Shown here in pieces: positions 23,514 through 34,277 of a DNA stretch of 64,000 nucleotides (position 1 is its first letter; every line of letters begins with the position of its first letter). The stretch spans positions 66,113 through 130,112 of the forward strand of contig CAMIAK010000008.1 of the NCBI GenBank assembly GCA_946222885.1, in the 5' to 3' direction. The position numbers and the translations under genes were made by a program. The notes under the pieces are model-generated. The model was not told where the DNA came from. It searched no databases and was given only the letters and a program-made list of their open reading frames with translations. The DNA comes from an uncultured Nesterenkonia sp. Lineage in GTDB: Bacteria > Actinomycetota > Actinomycetes > Actinomycetales > Micrococcaceae.

Positions 23514-23542
23514 CCGTCCCTGTCCTGGCCGGGCAGGGACGG
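23514..23542 (-). promoter_or_regulatory. 5' leader hairpin of the cold-shock gene
   Basis: ccgtccctg (23514-23522) pairs with cagggacgg (23534-23542), about 50 nt upstream of the start codon on the minus strand. Leader structures of csp mRNAs commonly control translation with temperature; that function is inferred here. Confidence 0.45.
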
Positions 23543-23638
23543 AGTTCTTGCGGCCACCAACTGGAAGAGGGGAGTGCCCTCTGAGAAGTCATGACGTACA
23601 AGGTTCAGCCTACGCCATCGAAGTCCGTATGGGAACCC

Positions 23639-25996
<2,358 letters not shown>

Positions 25997-26005
25997 GGCA
26001 CGAGT

Positions 26006-26941
26006 CTACCGGCCGGCCTGTTCCCTGAGGAGGGGACTCCCGGCCGGCTCTGCCTCCGGCCCTTCGCCAGACGCGTCCGGGTCCTCCGTGCGCACCCGGT
26101 GGGCGTGGGTGTAGAGGTTCACGCTGCGGCCGCGGGAGAACCCCGCCAGGGTCAGCCCGGAGCGTTCGGCCAGGTCCACGGCCAGGGACGACGGCGCCCC
26201 CACGGCGCTGAGCATCTCGATGCCGGCCAGCGCGGCCTTCTGCACCAGCTCGAAGGAGGCCCGGCCGCTCACCTGCAGGACCGTGCCGGCCAGCGGCAGG
26301 CGTCCCTCCATGAGGGCCCAGCCGACCACTTTGTCCACCGCGTTGTGCCGCCCGACGTCCTCCCGCAGGCACAGCAGGCTTCCGTCCCCGTCGAAGAGCC
26401 CCGCGGCATGGACGCCGCCGGTCTTCTCGAAGACCTTCTGGCTCTCGCGCAGCGCATCCGGCAGGTCCAGCAGGGTGCCGGCTCCGATGCTCAGCCGCGA
26501 CCCCTCACCGGGGGCCGGCGGCAGGGTCTTCTCCACGGCGTCGATGCTGGTGGTGCCGCAGATCCCGCAGGCGGAGGTGGTCACCACGGTGCGGCGCCGG
26601 CTGGCCGGGGAGCGGGCCGCCGGCAGGTCGGCGTCGAGGAGGAGATCTGCGTCCAGGACGTTATACGTCTGCTCTCCGGCCTCATCGGTCCCGGCGCAGT
26701 AGCGCAGCCCGCGCAGCTCCTCCGGAGCCCGGATCATCCCTTCGGCCACCAGGAACCCGGCGGCCAGCTCGAAGTCGTGCCCCGGGGTCCGCATGGTGAC
26801 GGTGAAGGACTCCCCGCCCAGGCGCAGCTCGAGCGGCTCCTCCACGGCGAGGGTGTCGGCCCGGCTGCGGACGGCCACGGTCCCGGCCTCCTGGTCACGG
26901 GTGACGCGGGTGACCCGCTTCCGCTGCGTGACGCGTCCCAT
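26006..26941 (-). CDS. fdhD: formate dehydrogenase accessory sulfurtransferase FdhD
   Basis: The 311-residue protein transfers sulfur from a cysteine desulfurase to the molybdenum cofactor of FDH-type enzymes. It shows the redox-active CGIC (in SACGICGTTS) and the conserved REDVGRHNAVDKVVG stretch. Start ATG 26941 overlaps the moeA stop by one base (TGATG). It ends 9 nt before the YdeP-type gene on the same strand, so it serves that enzyme. Confidence 0.95.
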   Translation of the reverse strand: MGRVTQRKRVTRVTRDQEAGTVAVRSRADTLAVEEPLELRLGGESFTVTMRTPGHDFELAAGFLVAEGMIRAPEELRGLRYCAGTDEAGEQTYNVLDADLLLDADLPAARSPASRRRTVVTTSACGICGTTSIDAVEKTLPPAPGEGSRLSIGAGTLLDLPDALRESQKVFEKTGGVHAAGLFDGDGSLLCLREDVGRHNAVDKVVGWALMEGRLPLAGTVLQVSGRASFELVQKAALAGIEMLSAVGAPSSLAVDLAERSGLTLAGFSRGRSVNLYTHAHRVRTEDPDASGEGPEAEPAGSPLLREQAGR

Positions 26942-28269
26942 CAGGCTCTCCTCTCCGCGGTGCTGCCTCGTCGAAGGATGTCGCGCTGCAGGAGGGTGCT
27001 GCGCTGCAGAGGGGAACGGCCCAGCACCTCCAGGCATTCCGCGCTCTCCCCGGCGGCGAGGCCTCCGGAGGGGACGACGGCGAACACCTCCGCCTCCGCC
27101 AGGCCGCGCATCATATGGGCGTGGGTGTGCTCCATCGGGACCAGTTCTGCCGCCCCGGTTCCGGGCTGACGGCGCTGACGCAGCCGGGCGGGGAGCAGCC
27201 GCACGGGGCTGCGGCCCCGGGCACCTGCTGCGGGCACCTCCTCCGCCACGGGCGCCGAGAACGACCCCGGCGCCTCCCGTCCGGACAGCGCGGTCATCAG
27301 CGGCACCCCCAGGACGGTCAGCGCGGCGAATCCCGCCAGCGGGTTCCCCGGCAGCCCGAGGACATGGGGGCCGGGCCCGCTCTCCTCCCCCAGCCGGGCC
27401 AGCAGCGCCGGATGTCCGGGGCGCATGTCCACCGACTCCACCAGGATCTCTGCGCCCAGCCGTTCCAGCACCGGGCGCAGGGTGTCGGCGCGGGAGGCGG
27501 CGGTGCCGCCGGTGGTGATGATGAGCTCCGGGCGGCCGTCCTCCCCCGGCTGCTCGAGCAGCCGCTGCAGGGCAGCCTGGTCGTCCTCGATGCGATGAGT
27601 CTCTTCGAGCTCGGCGCCGGCCTCGGCCAGCATGGCCGGCAGGGCGAGCCCGAAGACGTCGCGGACCTGGCCGGGCCCCGGCAGACCGGAGGTGATGACC
27701 TCTCCCCCGGTGAGGATCAGCCGGACTCGCGGCGCCGGGATGACCTGCAGCGTGTCATAGCCCGCGACGGCGGCTGCGGCGGCTCCCGCGGCGGTCAGCG
27801 CGCGGCCTGCCTCCAGGATCAGGTCTCCGCGCCGCGCCTCCACGCCCCGGGGGCGGATGTTGCGGCCGGCCTCGAGGTCCGAGGTCTCCGGCACAGCGCG
27901 GAGGACCCCCTCCTCCACCAGCGCATGCTCGGAGCGCAGCACGGAGACGGCCCCCTCCGGGACGGGAGATCCGGTCACGACGCCGACGGCCTGCCCGGCC
28001 TCCAGCGGCTCCAGCAGGGTGCCCGGGCCCTCAGCTCCGCCCGGGCGGACGGTCCACCGTGCTCCGTCTCCCCGCCCGGTCAGCGGGTCGCTCAGCAGTT
28101 CCCCCAGCGCCCAGCCGTCCATCGCGGAGGTGGCCGCGTGGGGGACGTCCAGCCGGGCCCGCACCGGTTCGGCCAGCACACAGCCCACCGCCTCCGCCAA
28201 GGCGCGGCTGCATGCGGCGGCAGCGGGGACGGCGGAGGCGGTGCGGCGCGCCTCGGCGAAGGACGCCAT
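26941..28269 (-). CDS. moeA: molybdopterin molybdotransferase MoeA
   Basis: The 442-residue protein inserts molybdate into adenylylated molybdopterin. Landmarks: PHAATSAMDGWAL (domain with the conserved SAMDG), a GDLILEAGR stretch, ILTGGEVITSG, and the MPT-binding ITTGGTAASRADTLRPVLE. GLPGNPLAGFAALTVLG is near the C-terminal domain IV. It sits in a molybdenum-cofactor run: DUF6457 gene, moeA, fdhD, oxidoreductase. Confidence 0.95.
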   Translation of the reverse strand: MASFAEARRTASAVPAAAACSRALAEAVGCVLAEPVRARLDVPHAATSAMDGWALGELLSDPLTGRGDGARWTVRPGGAEGPGTLLEPLEAGQAVGVVTGSPVPEGAVSVLRSEHALVEEGVLRAVPETSDLEAGRNIRPRGVEARRGDLILEAGRALTAAGAAAAAVAGYDTLQVIPAPRVRLILTGGEVITSGLPGPGQVRDVFGLALPAMLAEAGAELEETHRIEDDQAALQRLLEQPGEDGRPELIITTGGTAASRADTLRPVLERLGAEILVESVDMRPGHPALLARLGEESGPGPHVLGLPGNPLAGFAALTVLGVPLMTALSGREAPGSFSAPVAEEVPAAGARGRSPVRLLPARLRQRRQPGTGAAELVPMEHTHAHMMRGLAEAEVFAVVPSGGLAAGESAECLEVLGRSPLQRSTLLQRDILRRGSTAERRA

Positions 28270-28275
28270 AGGGCC

Positions 28276-28599
28276 TCAGCCCACGGCCTGCGAGCGGCGC
28301 TCCAGCAGCTGCTCGGCCACGCGGGAGGCCGCACGGACGGCCTTCTCATAGTCGGCCTGCCCGGAGGCCTCGGCCAGTCCGCTCACATACCCGACCAGGA
28401 AGGTGGTGATGGGCGCGGCCGGACGCACCACGGTATGGGCGGCCTGCCCGGCGAGCTTGAGCAGAGCGTCGATGTCGACGTCGGTCTCTTCGATCTCCAG
28501 GTGGTGGGTGAGCTCCTGGACCCAGAGCTCGATCGCCTCCCGGGCGACCTCCTGGTCGATGTGCTCGGCGCTTTCAGCGGATGGGTCATGCTCGGCCAT
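28276..28599 (-). CDS. DUF6457 domain protein
   Basis: The 107-residue helical acidic protein matches DUF6457, an actinobacterial family commonly found beside or fused to molybdenum cofactor genes such as mobA. The typical part is AAHTVVRPAAPITTFLVGYVSG. It ends 6 nt before moeA on the same strand, so it is in the same operon. A role in cofactor handling is inferred only from this linkage. Confidence 0.82.
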   Translation of the reverse strand: MAEHDPSAESAEHIDQEVAREAIELWVQELTHHLEIEETDVDIDALLKLAGQAAHTVVRPAAPITTFLVGYVSGLAEASGQADYEKAVRAASRVAEQLLERRSQAVG

Positions 28600-28701
28600 G
28601 CTCGGTCTCCTCGGCAGACGGTGCGGACACGTGGGTTCCAGATTCTCACAGGTCTGTGCCGTCCCGGCCGCGGCAGAGCCGCACCGGACTCCCTACCCCC
28701 T

Positions 28702-28773
28702 GGATTCGAGCGGGGTTTCAGCCCTTATGAGCGCGAAAATCGGCCGAAAAGGGCTGAAACCCCGCTCGAATCC
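28702..28773. repeat. 72-bp palindromic element, family A copy 2
   Basis: Perfect 25-bp arms (28702-28726 and 28749-28773; ggattcgagcggggtttc... and complement) enclose the loop atgagcgcgaaaatcggcc. It shares arm sequence and the GCGCGAAAATC loop core with 23049-23118. It begins 5 nt after the mobA stop codon (minus strand). Confidence 0.88.
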
Positions 28774-28778
28774 GATGT

Positions 28779-29429
28779 TCACAGGTCGACGCTGAGACGG
28801 CGGGCGTCCTCCGGGGTGTCCACATCAGCGCCGAGGCCCTCCGGCAGCTGGGGATGCACAGCCTCGATCCCCTCCAGCAGGAGGCGCAGCGGCTTTCCGG
28901 ACGCCTCCTGCGTCCGCAGCGTCCGCACCCGCGCCAGCAGGGCCCGCGCGGGGATCGCCGAGGCGAGGTATTGGAGCCGGCCGTCGCCGTCCCGGGGAAT
29001 CACTGCCCGCCCTCCGGCCTGCCGTGCCTCATCACCCAGCCAGTCCAGCAGCGGAGCAGGGTCCACGACGTCGACGGCGGCCAGCAGCACGGACCGCTCC
29101 CCGTTCGGCGCCCCCTCCCGGTCCAGTGCCCCGGTCTCCTCCAAGGCGAGCAGCCCGGCCCGCGCCGCGGCAGCCGGACCGCCCAGCGGCGGATCCTCCC
29201 GGGTGAGCAGCATGTCCTGCGGCAGGTGTCCTCTCAGATGATCGGGTCCGACGACGGCGGTCGGGATATGCCGTCGGGTGAGGACCTCGGCCCACCGTCC
29301 CAGGAGGGAGGAGTCCCCGCGGCGCAGCAGGGCTTTATCGGCGCCGCCCAGCCGGCGTCCGCCCCCTCCGGCCAGCAGGATCGCGCTGAGGTGCGCTGCC
29401 TCCCTGCCGACCTCTGCAGCGTGCTCGAC
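28779..29429 (-). CDS. mobA: MobA-like molybdenum cofactor guanylyltransferase
   Basis: The 216-residue nucleotidyltransferase begins with the GTP-binding LLAGGGGRRLGGADKALL and has the later LLAAVDVVDPAPL and a C-terminal ADVDTPEDARRL, typical of MobA. It converts Mo-molybdopterin to the guanine dinucleotide form used by the YdeP-type enzyme. GTG 29429 is chosen as start because the conserved region begins 15 residues later; GTG 29411 is possible and the ribosome site is weak. The HNH gene lies 28 nt upstream on the same strand. Confidence 0.88.
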   Translation of the reverse strand, partial: VEHAAEVGREAAHLSAILLAGGGGRRLGGADKALLRRGDSSLLGRWAEVLTRRHIPTAVVGPDHLRGHLPQDMLLTREDPPLGGPAAAARAGLLALEETGALDREGAPNGERSVLLAAVDVVDPAPLLDWLGDEARQAGGRAVIPRDGDGRLQYLASAIPARALLARVRTLRTQEASGKPLRLLLEGIEAVHPQLPEGLGADVDTPEDARRLSVDL

Positions 29430-29457
29430 TGGCGTCTCGCCCGCTGCGCGCCCCGCC

Positions 29458-29976
29458 TCAGACGGCTGCGGCGTTGGTCCCGTGACCCGTGTGGTCAAGG
29501 AAGGGCCTCCAGGCTTCGTAGGGTGCGTCCAGCTCCTGCGGCAACCACACGTGCTGGGCCGGTGCCTTCGGCGTCGTAGTGAGCCTCCATCCGAGCTGCT
29601 CCAAGGTCTTGTCGCCCTTCCTGACGTTGCAGGGGCCGCAGCAGGCCACCAGATTCTCCCAGCTGGACTCCCCACCCCGGGAGCGGGGCACCACATGGTC
29701 CACAGTGCCGGCCGGGCGGGAGCAGTACACGCAGGTTCTGCCGTCCCTGCGCAGAACGCCCCGGCGGGAAGGTGAGCTAGGGCGGCGTCGCACCACGCGG
29801 ACGTATCGGTGGAGCAGGATGACCGCCGGCCGCGGCATGAGGGCAGAGGGAGAGACGATCGGTGTGCCCTCCTCAGCGAGCACACTCGCCCTGCCGCGCA
29901 TCACCAGCAGGGCAGCGCGGCGGGATGACACGACGCTCAGCGGCTCGTAGCCGGCGTTGAGCACCAACGTGCGCAT
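29458..29976 (-). CDS. HNH endonuclease family protein
   Basis: The 172-residue protein has a central HNH domain: CVYC, then DHVVPRSRGGESSWENLVACCGPCNVRKGD with both zinc CxxC pairs and the His-Asn-His equivalents. The N-terminal MRTLVLNAGYEPLSVVSSRRA is characteristic of a widespread actinobacterial single-copy HNH family, thought to be housekeeping rather than selfish. AGGAGGACC precedes the ATG. The target is unknown. Confidence 0.9.
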   Translation of the reverse strand: MRTLVLNAGYEPLSVVSSRRAALLVMRGRASVLAEEGTPIVSPSALMPRPAVILLHRYVRVVRRRPSSPSRRGVLRRDGRTCVYCSRPAGTVDHVVPRSRGGESSWENLVACCGPCNVRKGDKTLEQLGWRLTTTPKAPAQHVWLPQELDAPYEAWRPFLDHTGHGTNAAAV

Positions 29977-30012
29977 ATCCGGTCCTCCTGAGACGGAAGA
30001 CTAACAGAAAAA

Positions 30013-30051
30013 GCCGCGAGCCCGGCTCCGAAAGGGAACCAGGCTCGCGGC
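30013..30051 (-). terminator. terminator of the NlpC/P60 gene
   Basis: gccgcgagcc (30013-30022) pairs with ggctcgcggc (30042-30051). On the minus strand it is followed by ttttt, a rho-independent tail, 31 nt after the stop codon. Confidence 0.8.
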
Positions 30052-30081
30052 CCGAAATATTCTGTTGTGGAGCGCTCAGGC

Positions 30082-30939
30082 TCAGGCGCGGTAGTAGCCC
30101 GAGACGTTGTGCCATGCCTCGTGCAGACCGTGCAGGCGGACACCGCCGGACTGGGTCGCGGAGATGACCTGTCCGTTGCCGACGTAAATCGCACCGTGGC
30201 CGGTGCCGTTGGCGAGCACGATGTCGCCGGGCTGCGGGCTGCTGACCCGGGTCAGGGAGGCAGCCATGCCGTGGGTGGTGCGGGGAACGCTCTTGCCGGC
30301 CTGGTTGTAGGCCCAGTTGATGAAGCCGGAGCAGTCGAAGCCTGCGGTGGTGGTGCCGCCCCAGGAGTAGGGGGTGCCGATACCGGCGTAGGCTGCGGAG
30401 ACGATGGAGCCGCCACCGGCCGGAGCGGAGGCCGGCTCAGGCTGGGACTGGGTCTCTGCTGCGGGCTCGGCCTGCTCACCCTGGCCGGCAGCCTGCTGGC
30501 CGCCCTGGGCCTGGGAGGCGTCCTGCTGTGCGGGAGCCTGCTGCTGGGTGGCCGGCTGAGGAGCGACCTCAGGCTCGGGCTGCGGCTCCGGCTCGGGCTG
30601 CGGCTCCGGCGCGGGAGCCGGGGTGGAGGTTACCACCGGGCGATCGAAGGTCAGCTCAGCGCCCTGGGAAGCGGTGACCGCGACGGTGGAGCTGCTGCTG
30701 GCGCGCTCCACGGACAGGTCGGACTGTGCGACCTGAAGCGTGGTGACCTCGCGCCCCTGGGAGTCGTCAGCAGATGCGTTGGCTGCGACTCCGGAGGAGA
30801 TGACCAGGCCGGAGGTGGCCATGGCCACTGCTGCGCCGCGGCCGACGGTGCCGGCGTTGTTGGCCACAGCACGTGCGATCGACGGCTTGGCCTGACGGCG
30901 GCGCTCACGGCGCGAGACGAAAGTCTGGGTGTCTGTCAC
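30082..30939 (-). CDS. secreted NlpC/P60 family peptidoglycan hydrolase
   Basis: The 285-residue protein has a basic N-terminus with a hydrophobic signal-like helix (VGRGAAVAMATSGLVISSGVAANASA), a long Pro/Glu/Gln-rich linker with PEPQPEP repeats, and a C-terminal NlpC/P60 domain with catalytic Cys in FDCSGFINWAY and His in GTGHGAIYVG. It would cut stem-peptide bonds in the wall. Start GTG 30939 is preferred over 30990 because AGAGG lies about 9 nt upstream and the region beyond is a structured leader. The leader may hold a c-di-AMP riboswitch, usual for actinobacterial wall hydrolases. Confidence 0.9.
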   Translation of the reverse strand: MTDTQTFVSRRERRRQAKPSIARAVANNAGTVGRGAAVAMATSGLVISSGVAANASADDSQGREVTTLQVAQSDLSVERASSSSTVAVTASQGAELTFDRPVVTSTPAPAPEPQPEPEPQPEPEVAPQPATQQQAPAQQDASQAQGGQQAAGQGEQAEPAAETQSQPEPASAPAGGGSIVSAAYAGIGTPYSWGGTTTAGFDCSGFINWAYNQAGKSVPRTTHGMAASLTRVSSPQPGDIVLANGTGHGAIYVGNGQVISATQSGGVRLHGLHEAWHNVSGYYRA

Positions 30940-30954
30940 TTCTGGAAAACCTCT

Positions 30955-31085
30955 CCCTGTTCGGACGGAGCTGCCGGCGTGGAGTTCCAAGCTGGGATGC
31001 CTGTCTTCTCCAGGTCCTGTCTTGACCGCTGTGCTCCGCCCCCTGCCTTATGCGGTAGTTGCGAACGACTCCGACCAGAGGCAGG
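30955..31085 (-). ncRNA. possible ydaO-type cyclic-di-AMP riboswitch
   Basis: The leader of the NlpC/P60 gene, read on the minus strand, contains ccgcataaggcagggggcgg and later ccggcagctccgtccg. These resemble, imperfectly, the conserved G-rich and 3'-terminal CAGCT..CCG parts of ydaO riboswitches. Family knowledge (such genes often carry this switch) raises the likelihood. I could not fold it fully by hand. Confidence 0.4.
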
Positions 31086-31139
31086 TGGCTCATCCTGACC
31101 GGAGGTGTTCAGGCATCTCGTCCTGAGCACGGATACGAC

Positions 31140-31200
31140 TGTATAACGGATCGATATAAATGTCACGCTCAGGTCACGGAGAGTGTCACGGAACCGTGAC
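31140..31200 (-). promoter_or_regulatory. promoter region of the NlpC/P60 gene with GTGAC repeats
   Basis: On the minus strand a -10-like TATACA lies at 31145-31140. Upstream are GTGAC-type units: CGTGAC/GTCACG at 31162, 31173 and 31185, plus the 16-bp palindrome gtcacggaaccgtgac (31185-31200). The spacing of 11-12 bp resembles direct-repeat sites of an OmpR-type regulator such as MtrA. The regulator is inferred. Confidence 0.45.
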
Positions 31201-31400
31201 AGACCCCCTCCGCGGAGCTCTCTATACCGCTCTGACCAGGGGTTTCTCTGATAACGGAGAAGATAACAGCCTGTTATATTCGGCGTGGGAAAGGCCTCGA
31301 AACCCGCGTTTCGGCCCGTTCTGGAGGCATAGCGCACCCCGGATCGGAGGAAATCACAGAATAGTCACAGCTGGGATGACCACGGCTGCACGCCGGATGG
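31201..31400. other. intergenic stretch, no gene seen
   Basis: Between the NlpC/P60 promoter and the DtxR stop codon I see no credible gene. It is AT-richer around 31240-31285. The unit GTCACAGCT occurs twice (31364-31372 and 31399-31407), the second running into the DtxR 3' end. Confidence 0.4.
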
Positions 31401-32159
31401 TCACAGCTCCGTGCCGGACGTGTGGACGCCCTGCTCGGTCACGAAGATGTGCTGGGCCACCTCCAGCGGCAGCTCCACCTCCAGGTCCTCTGCCTCCTCG
31501 CCGTTGGCGGCGGGGGTGACCACCAGGGTCGCATAGGCCTCGGAGAGCTCTCCGAGCTCCACCTTCGCACCAGGGCGGAGGCCGGCGTCGAGGAGCTGCT
31601 CCAGCACCTCGGGCTCCACCTGGATGGACTCGGCCAGCCGCTGCACCGCCCAGAAGGGCCTCCCCGAGCCGGCCCCGTACTCCTCGGCCGCCTGACGCAG
31701 GGTGACCAGGGCCAGCGGAGCCGTCTCATAGCTGCGGGGAAGGCCCAGCTTCTCCAGCCCCGGGATCGGATTGCCGTAGGGGGACTCCACCGGACTGTCC
31801 AGGATCTCCACCAGGCGCCGCTCCACACGCTCACTCATCACGTGCTCCCAGCGGCAGGCCTCCTCATGGATATAGGGCCAGTCCAGACCGATCACGTCGG
31901 AGAGCAGCCGCTCGGCGAGCCGGTGCTTGCGCATCACCTGCACCGCGAGGTCCCGGCCGGTCTCGGTGAGCTCCAGCCGGCGCTCCGGGGTCAGATGCAG
32001 CAGACCGTCGCGCTCCATGCGGGCCACCGTCTGGGAGACCGTCGGCCCGGAGTGCTCCAGCCGCTCGGCGATCCGTGCGCGCAGCGGCACGATGCCCTCC
32101 TCCTCCAGGTCGAGGATGGTGCGCAGGTACATCTCCGTAGTATCGATAAGATCGGTCAC
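31401..32159 (-). CDS. DtxR/MntR-family metal-dependent regulator
   Basis: The 252-residue protein has an N-terminal winged helix (MYLRTILDLEEEGIVPLRARIAERLEHSGPTVSQTVARM) and a metal-binding dimer domain (AVQVMRKHRLAERLL...CRWEHVMSERVERRL, with the C/E and H ligands expected). A C-terminal SH3/FeoA-like domain completes it. This is the full three-domain form (DtxR/IdeR). Start GTG 32159 is chosen at the first conserved residues (VTDLIDTTEMYL). It is divergent from serC with only 28 bp between starts. Iron or manganese specificity is not decided here. Confidence 0.9.
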   Translation of the reverse strand: MTDLIDTTEMYLRTILDLEEEGIVPLRARIAERLEHSGPTVSQTVARMERDGLLHLTPERRLELTETGRDLAVQVMRKHRLAERLLSDVIGLDWPYIHEEACRWEHVMSERVERRLVEILDSPVESPYGNPIPGLEKLGLPRSYETAPLALVTLRQAAEEYGAGSGRPFWAVQRLAESIQVEPEVLEQLLDAGLRPGAKVELGELSEAYATLVVTPAANGEEAEDLEVELPLEVAQHIFVTEQGVHTSGTEL

Positions 32160-32187
32160 GAGACCAGCATATATATAAGGAGTATCG

Positions 32188-33312
32188 ATGCCTGCTGAGC
32201 GGGTCACCATCCCGAGCGAACTGCTTCCCGCCGACGGACGCTTCGGCGCCGGCCCCTCCAAGGTCCGCCCCGCGCAGGTGCAGGCGCTCGGCGACGCCGG
32301 GCGCAGCCTGCTCGGCACCTCGCACCGCCAGGCCCCGGTGAAGAACCTGGTCGGAGAGATCCGTGAGGGCCTGGCCGAGTTCTTCCAGGCCCCCGAGGGC
32401 TACGAGGTGGTGCTCGGCGTCGGCGGCTCCACCGCTTTCTGGGACATCGCCGGATTCGGGCTGGTGCAGAGGAAGGCCCAGCACCTCTCCTTCGGCGAGT
32501 TCGGCTCCAAGTTCGCCAAGGCCACCGACAACGCGCCCCATCTGGAGGCCTCCACCATCCTGAAGGCCGAGCCGGGCACACGCCCCCTCCCCGAGGCCGA
32601 GGCCGGCGTGGACGCCTATGCCTGGCCCCATAATGAGACCTCCACCGGTGTGGCCGCCCCCGTGCAGCGGGTCCAGGGCGCCGACGCCGGCTCACTGGTC
32701 CTGGTGGACGGCACCTCCGCGGCCGGCGGACTCGCCGCCGACGTGTCCCAGACCGACGCCTACTACTTCGCCCCGCAGAAGAACTTCGCCTCCGACGGCG
32801 GCCTCTGGCTGGCCATGATGTCCCCGGCCGCCCTGGAGCGCGCGGAGAAGATCGCCGCCGAGCGCTGGATCCCGGACTTCCTGAGCCTGACCACGGCGAT
32901 CGAGAACTCCCGGAAGGACCAGACCTACAACACTCCGGCCCTGGCCACCCTGGTCACCCTCGCCGAGCAGGTCCGCTGGCTCAACGCCTCCGGCGGCATG
33001 GACTTCGCCGCATCGCGCACCGCCGACTCCGCGGGCCGCGTCTACGCCTGGGCGGAAGCGCATGAGAAGGCACAGCCCTTCGTGCAGAAGGCCGAGGACC
33101 GTTCGAACGTCATCGTCACCGTGGACTTCGCCGAGGACGTCGACGCCGCCGAGATCGCCAAGACGCTGCGTGCCAACGGCATCGTCGACGTCGAGCCCTA
33201 CCGCAAGCTGGGGCGCAACCAGCTGCGCATCGCCACCTTCGTCAGCATCGAGCCCGAGGACATCACGAAGCTGCTGACGTCGATCGACTACGTGCTGGAG
33301 CAGCAGAGCTGA
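32188..33312 (+). CDS. serC: phosphoserine aminotransferase
   Basis: The 374-residue PLP enzyme makes 3-phosphoserine from 3-phosphohydroxypyruvate in serine synthesis. It shows FGAGPSKVRP and LGTSHRQAPVKNLV at the N-terminus and the PLP lysine in YYFAPQKNFASDGG; length and sequence fit the actinobacterial SerC subgroup. It is divergent from the DtxR-type gene and convergent with DUF3027, an order also known near serC in mycobacteria. Confidence 0.96.
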   Translation: MPAERVTIPSELLPADGRFGAGPSKVRPAQVQALGDAGRSLLGTSHRQAPVKNLVGEIREGLAEFFQAPEGYEVVLGVGGSTAFWDIAGFGLVQRKAQHLSFGEFGSKFAKATDNAPHLEASTILKAEPGTRPLPEAEAGVDAYAWPHNETSTGVAAPVQRVQGADAGSLVLVDGTSAAGGLAADVSQTDAYYFAPQKNFASDGGLWLAMMSPAALERAEKIAAERWIPDFLSLTTAIENSRKDQTYNTPALATLVTLAEQVRWLNASGGMDFAASRTADSAGRVYAWAEAHEKAQPFVQKAEDRSNVIVTVDFAEDVDAAEIAKTLRANGIVDVEPYRKLGRNQLRIATFVSIEPEDITKLLTSIDYVLEQQS

Positions 33313-33359
33313 CCCCACTCCGACGGGCGACGCAGGCCTCGCAGCTCTCCACGAGACGA

Positions 33360-33406
33360 CGAAGGGCCCGATCACATCCCAGGAAAGGATGTCATCGGGC
33401 CCTTCG
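33360..33406. terminator. bidirectional terminator between serC and DUF3027
   Basis: Arms cgaagggcccgat (33360-33372) and atcgggcccttcg (33394-33406) are perfect, with an inner acatcc/ggatgt stem. It lies between convergent genes. Confidence 0.75.
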
Positions 33407-33413
33407 CAAACAA

Positions 33414-33773
33414 TCAGCTGGAAGCCGGCTCCGCGTCAGGCACGACGTCGCCGAGCTTCTCCTTCTCCTGCTCGTTCATGCGCTCTGCCCAGGGGATCCA
33501 CTTGGGGGCCAGCAGTGCGTCCTCGCCCGGCAGCAGGCCGAGCTCGCAGACAGTGACCTTCTTGGTGCGCGGGGCCCGAGCCACGGTCACGTACCACTCC
33601 CAACCGCGGTAGCCGGGCCTATCGGCGGCGAAGCGGTGGGTGAGCAGCCGGTCCTCCTCCGGCACAGCCGCCACGTGAGGGCCGATCTGCTCCGCGGGGG
33701 CGATCTCCTTGAGCGCGTCCAGCGCGAGCTGGGTCGCTTCTGCGAGGACGGCGTCCTTCTTCGGCTTCGGCAT
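33414..33773 (-). CDS. DUF3027 family protein (short form)
   Basis: The 119-residue protein matches the N-terminal part of actinobacterial DUF3027 proteins, with HRFAADRPGYRGWEWYVTVARAPR...VCELGLLPGEDALLAPKWIPW. Many homologues are longer (over 200 residues), so this is a short form without the C-terminal extension. It follows the cold-shock gene by 18 nt on the same strand, a pairing typical of actinobacteria. Function is unknown. Confidence 0.85.
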   Translation of the reverse strand: MPKPKKDAVLAEATQLALDALKEIAPAEQIGPHVAAVPEEDRLLTHRFAADRPGYRGWEWYVTVARAPRTKKVTVCELGLLPGEDALLAPKWIPWAERMNEQEKEKLGDVVPDAEPASS

Positions 33774-33791
33774 GACGTGTCCTGACCAGCC

Positions 33792-34175
33792 TCAGACGTC
33801 GAAGTCGTCGGCGATGCGGCGCAGCATCGCGGCGACCTTCTTGGACTGGGCGGGCTGCGGGTAGTGTCCCTTGCGGAGCTGGCCGGCGGTGTTGTCCAGC
33901 AGGTTCACCAGGTCCTGGACGAGCACGGCCATGTCCTCAGCGGGGGTGCGCTTGGCGCGCGCCACGGAGGGGCCGTCGTCGAGGATGCGGACCGAGAGCG
34001 CCTGCTTGCCGCGCCGGCCGTCGGCGATCCCGTACTCCATGCGGGTCCCGGCCTTGACGGTGCCGGCGCCGGAGGGCAGGGCCGAGGAGTGCAGGAAGAC
34101 TTCCTGCCCGTCGTCGGAGGTCAGGAATCCGAAGCCCTTGTCGGCGTCGAACCACTTCACTTTTCCGGTCGGCAC
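33792..34175 (-). CDS. cold-shock-domain protein with C-terminal extension
   Basis: The 127-residue protein has an N-terminal cold-shock domain (residues 1-66; RNP1 KGFGFLTS, RNP2 EVFLHSSAL) followed by a 60-residue helical extension (AEDMAVLVQDLVNLLDNTAGQLRKGHYP). This CspB-like two-part form is common in Actinobacteria, upstream of DUF3027. It probably binds RNA or ssDNA; the extension may give a partner specificity absent in the 67-residue CspA at 23.3 kb. Confidence 0.92.
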   Translation of the reverse strand: MPTGKVKWFDADKGFGFLTSDDGQEVFLHSSALPSGAGTVKAGTRMEYGIADGRRGKQALSVRILDDGPSVARAKRTPAEDMAVLVQDLVNLLDNTAGQLRKGHYPQPAQSKKVAAMLRRIADDFDV

Positions 34176-34277
34176 GTTCGCTCTACCTCGTTCTGGTCGG
34201 TCGCCCGCCGCGCGGGCAGGGATGGTGATCGGACTATAAGACTACCGCCGCGGCCTCTCAGGGATAGAATCGGGAGC

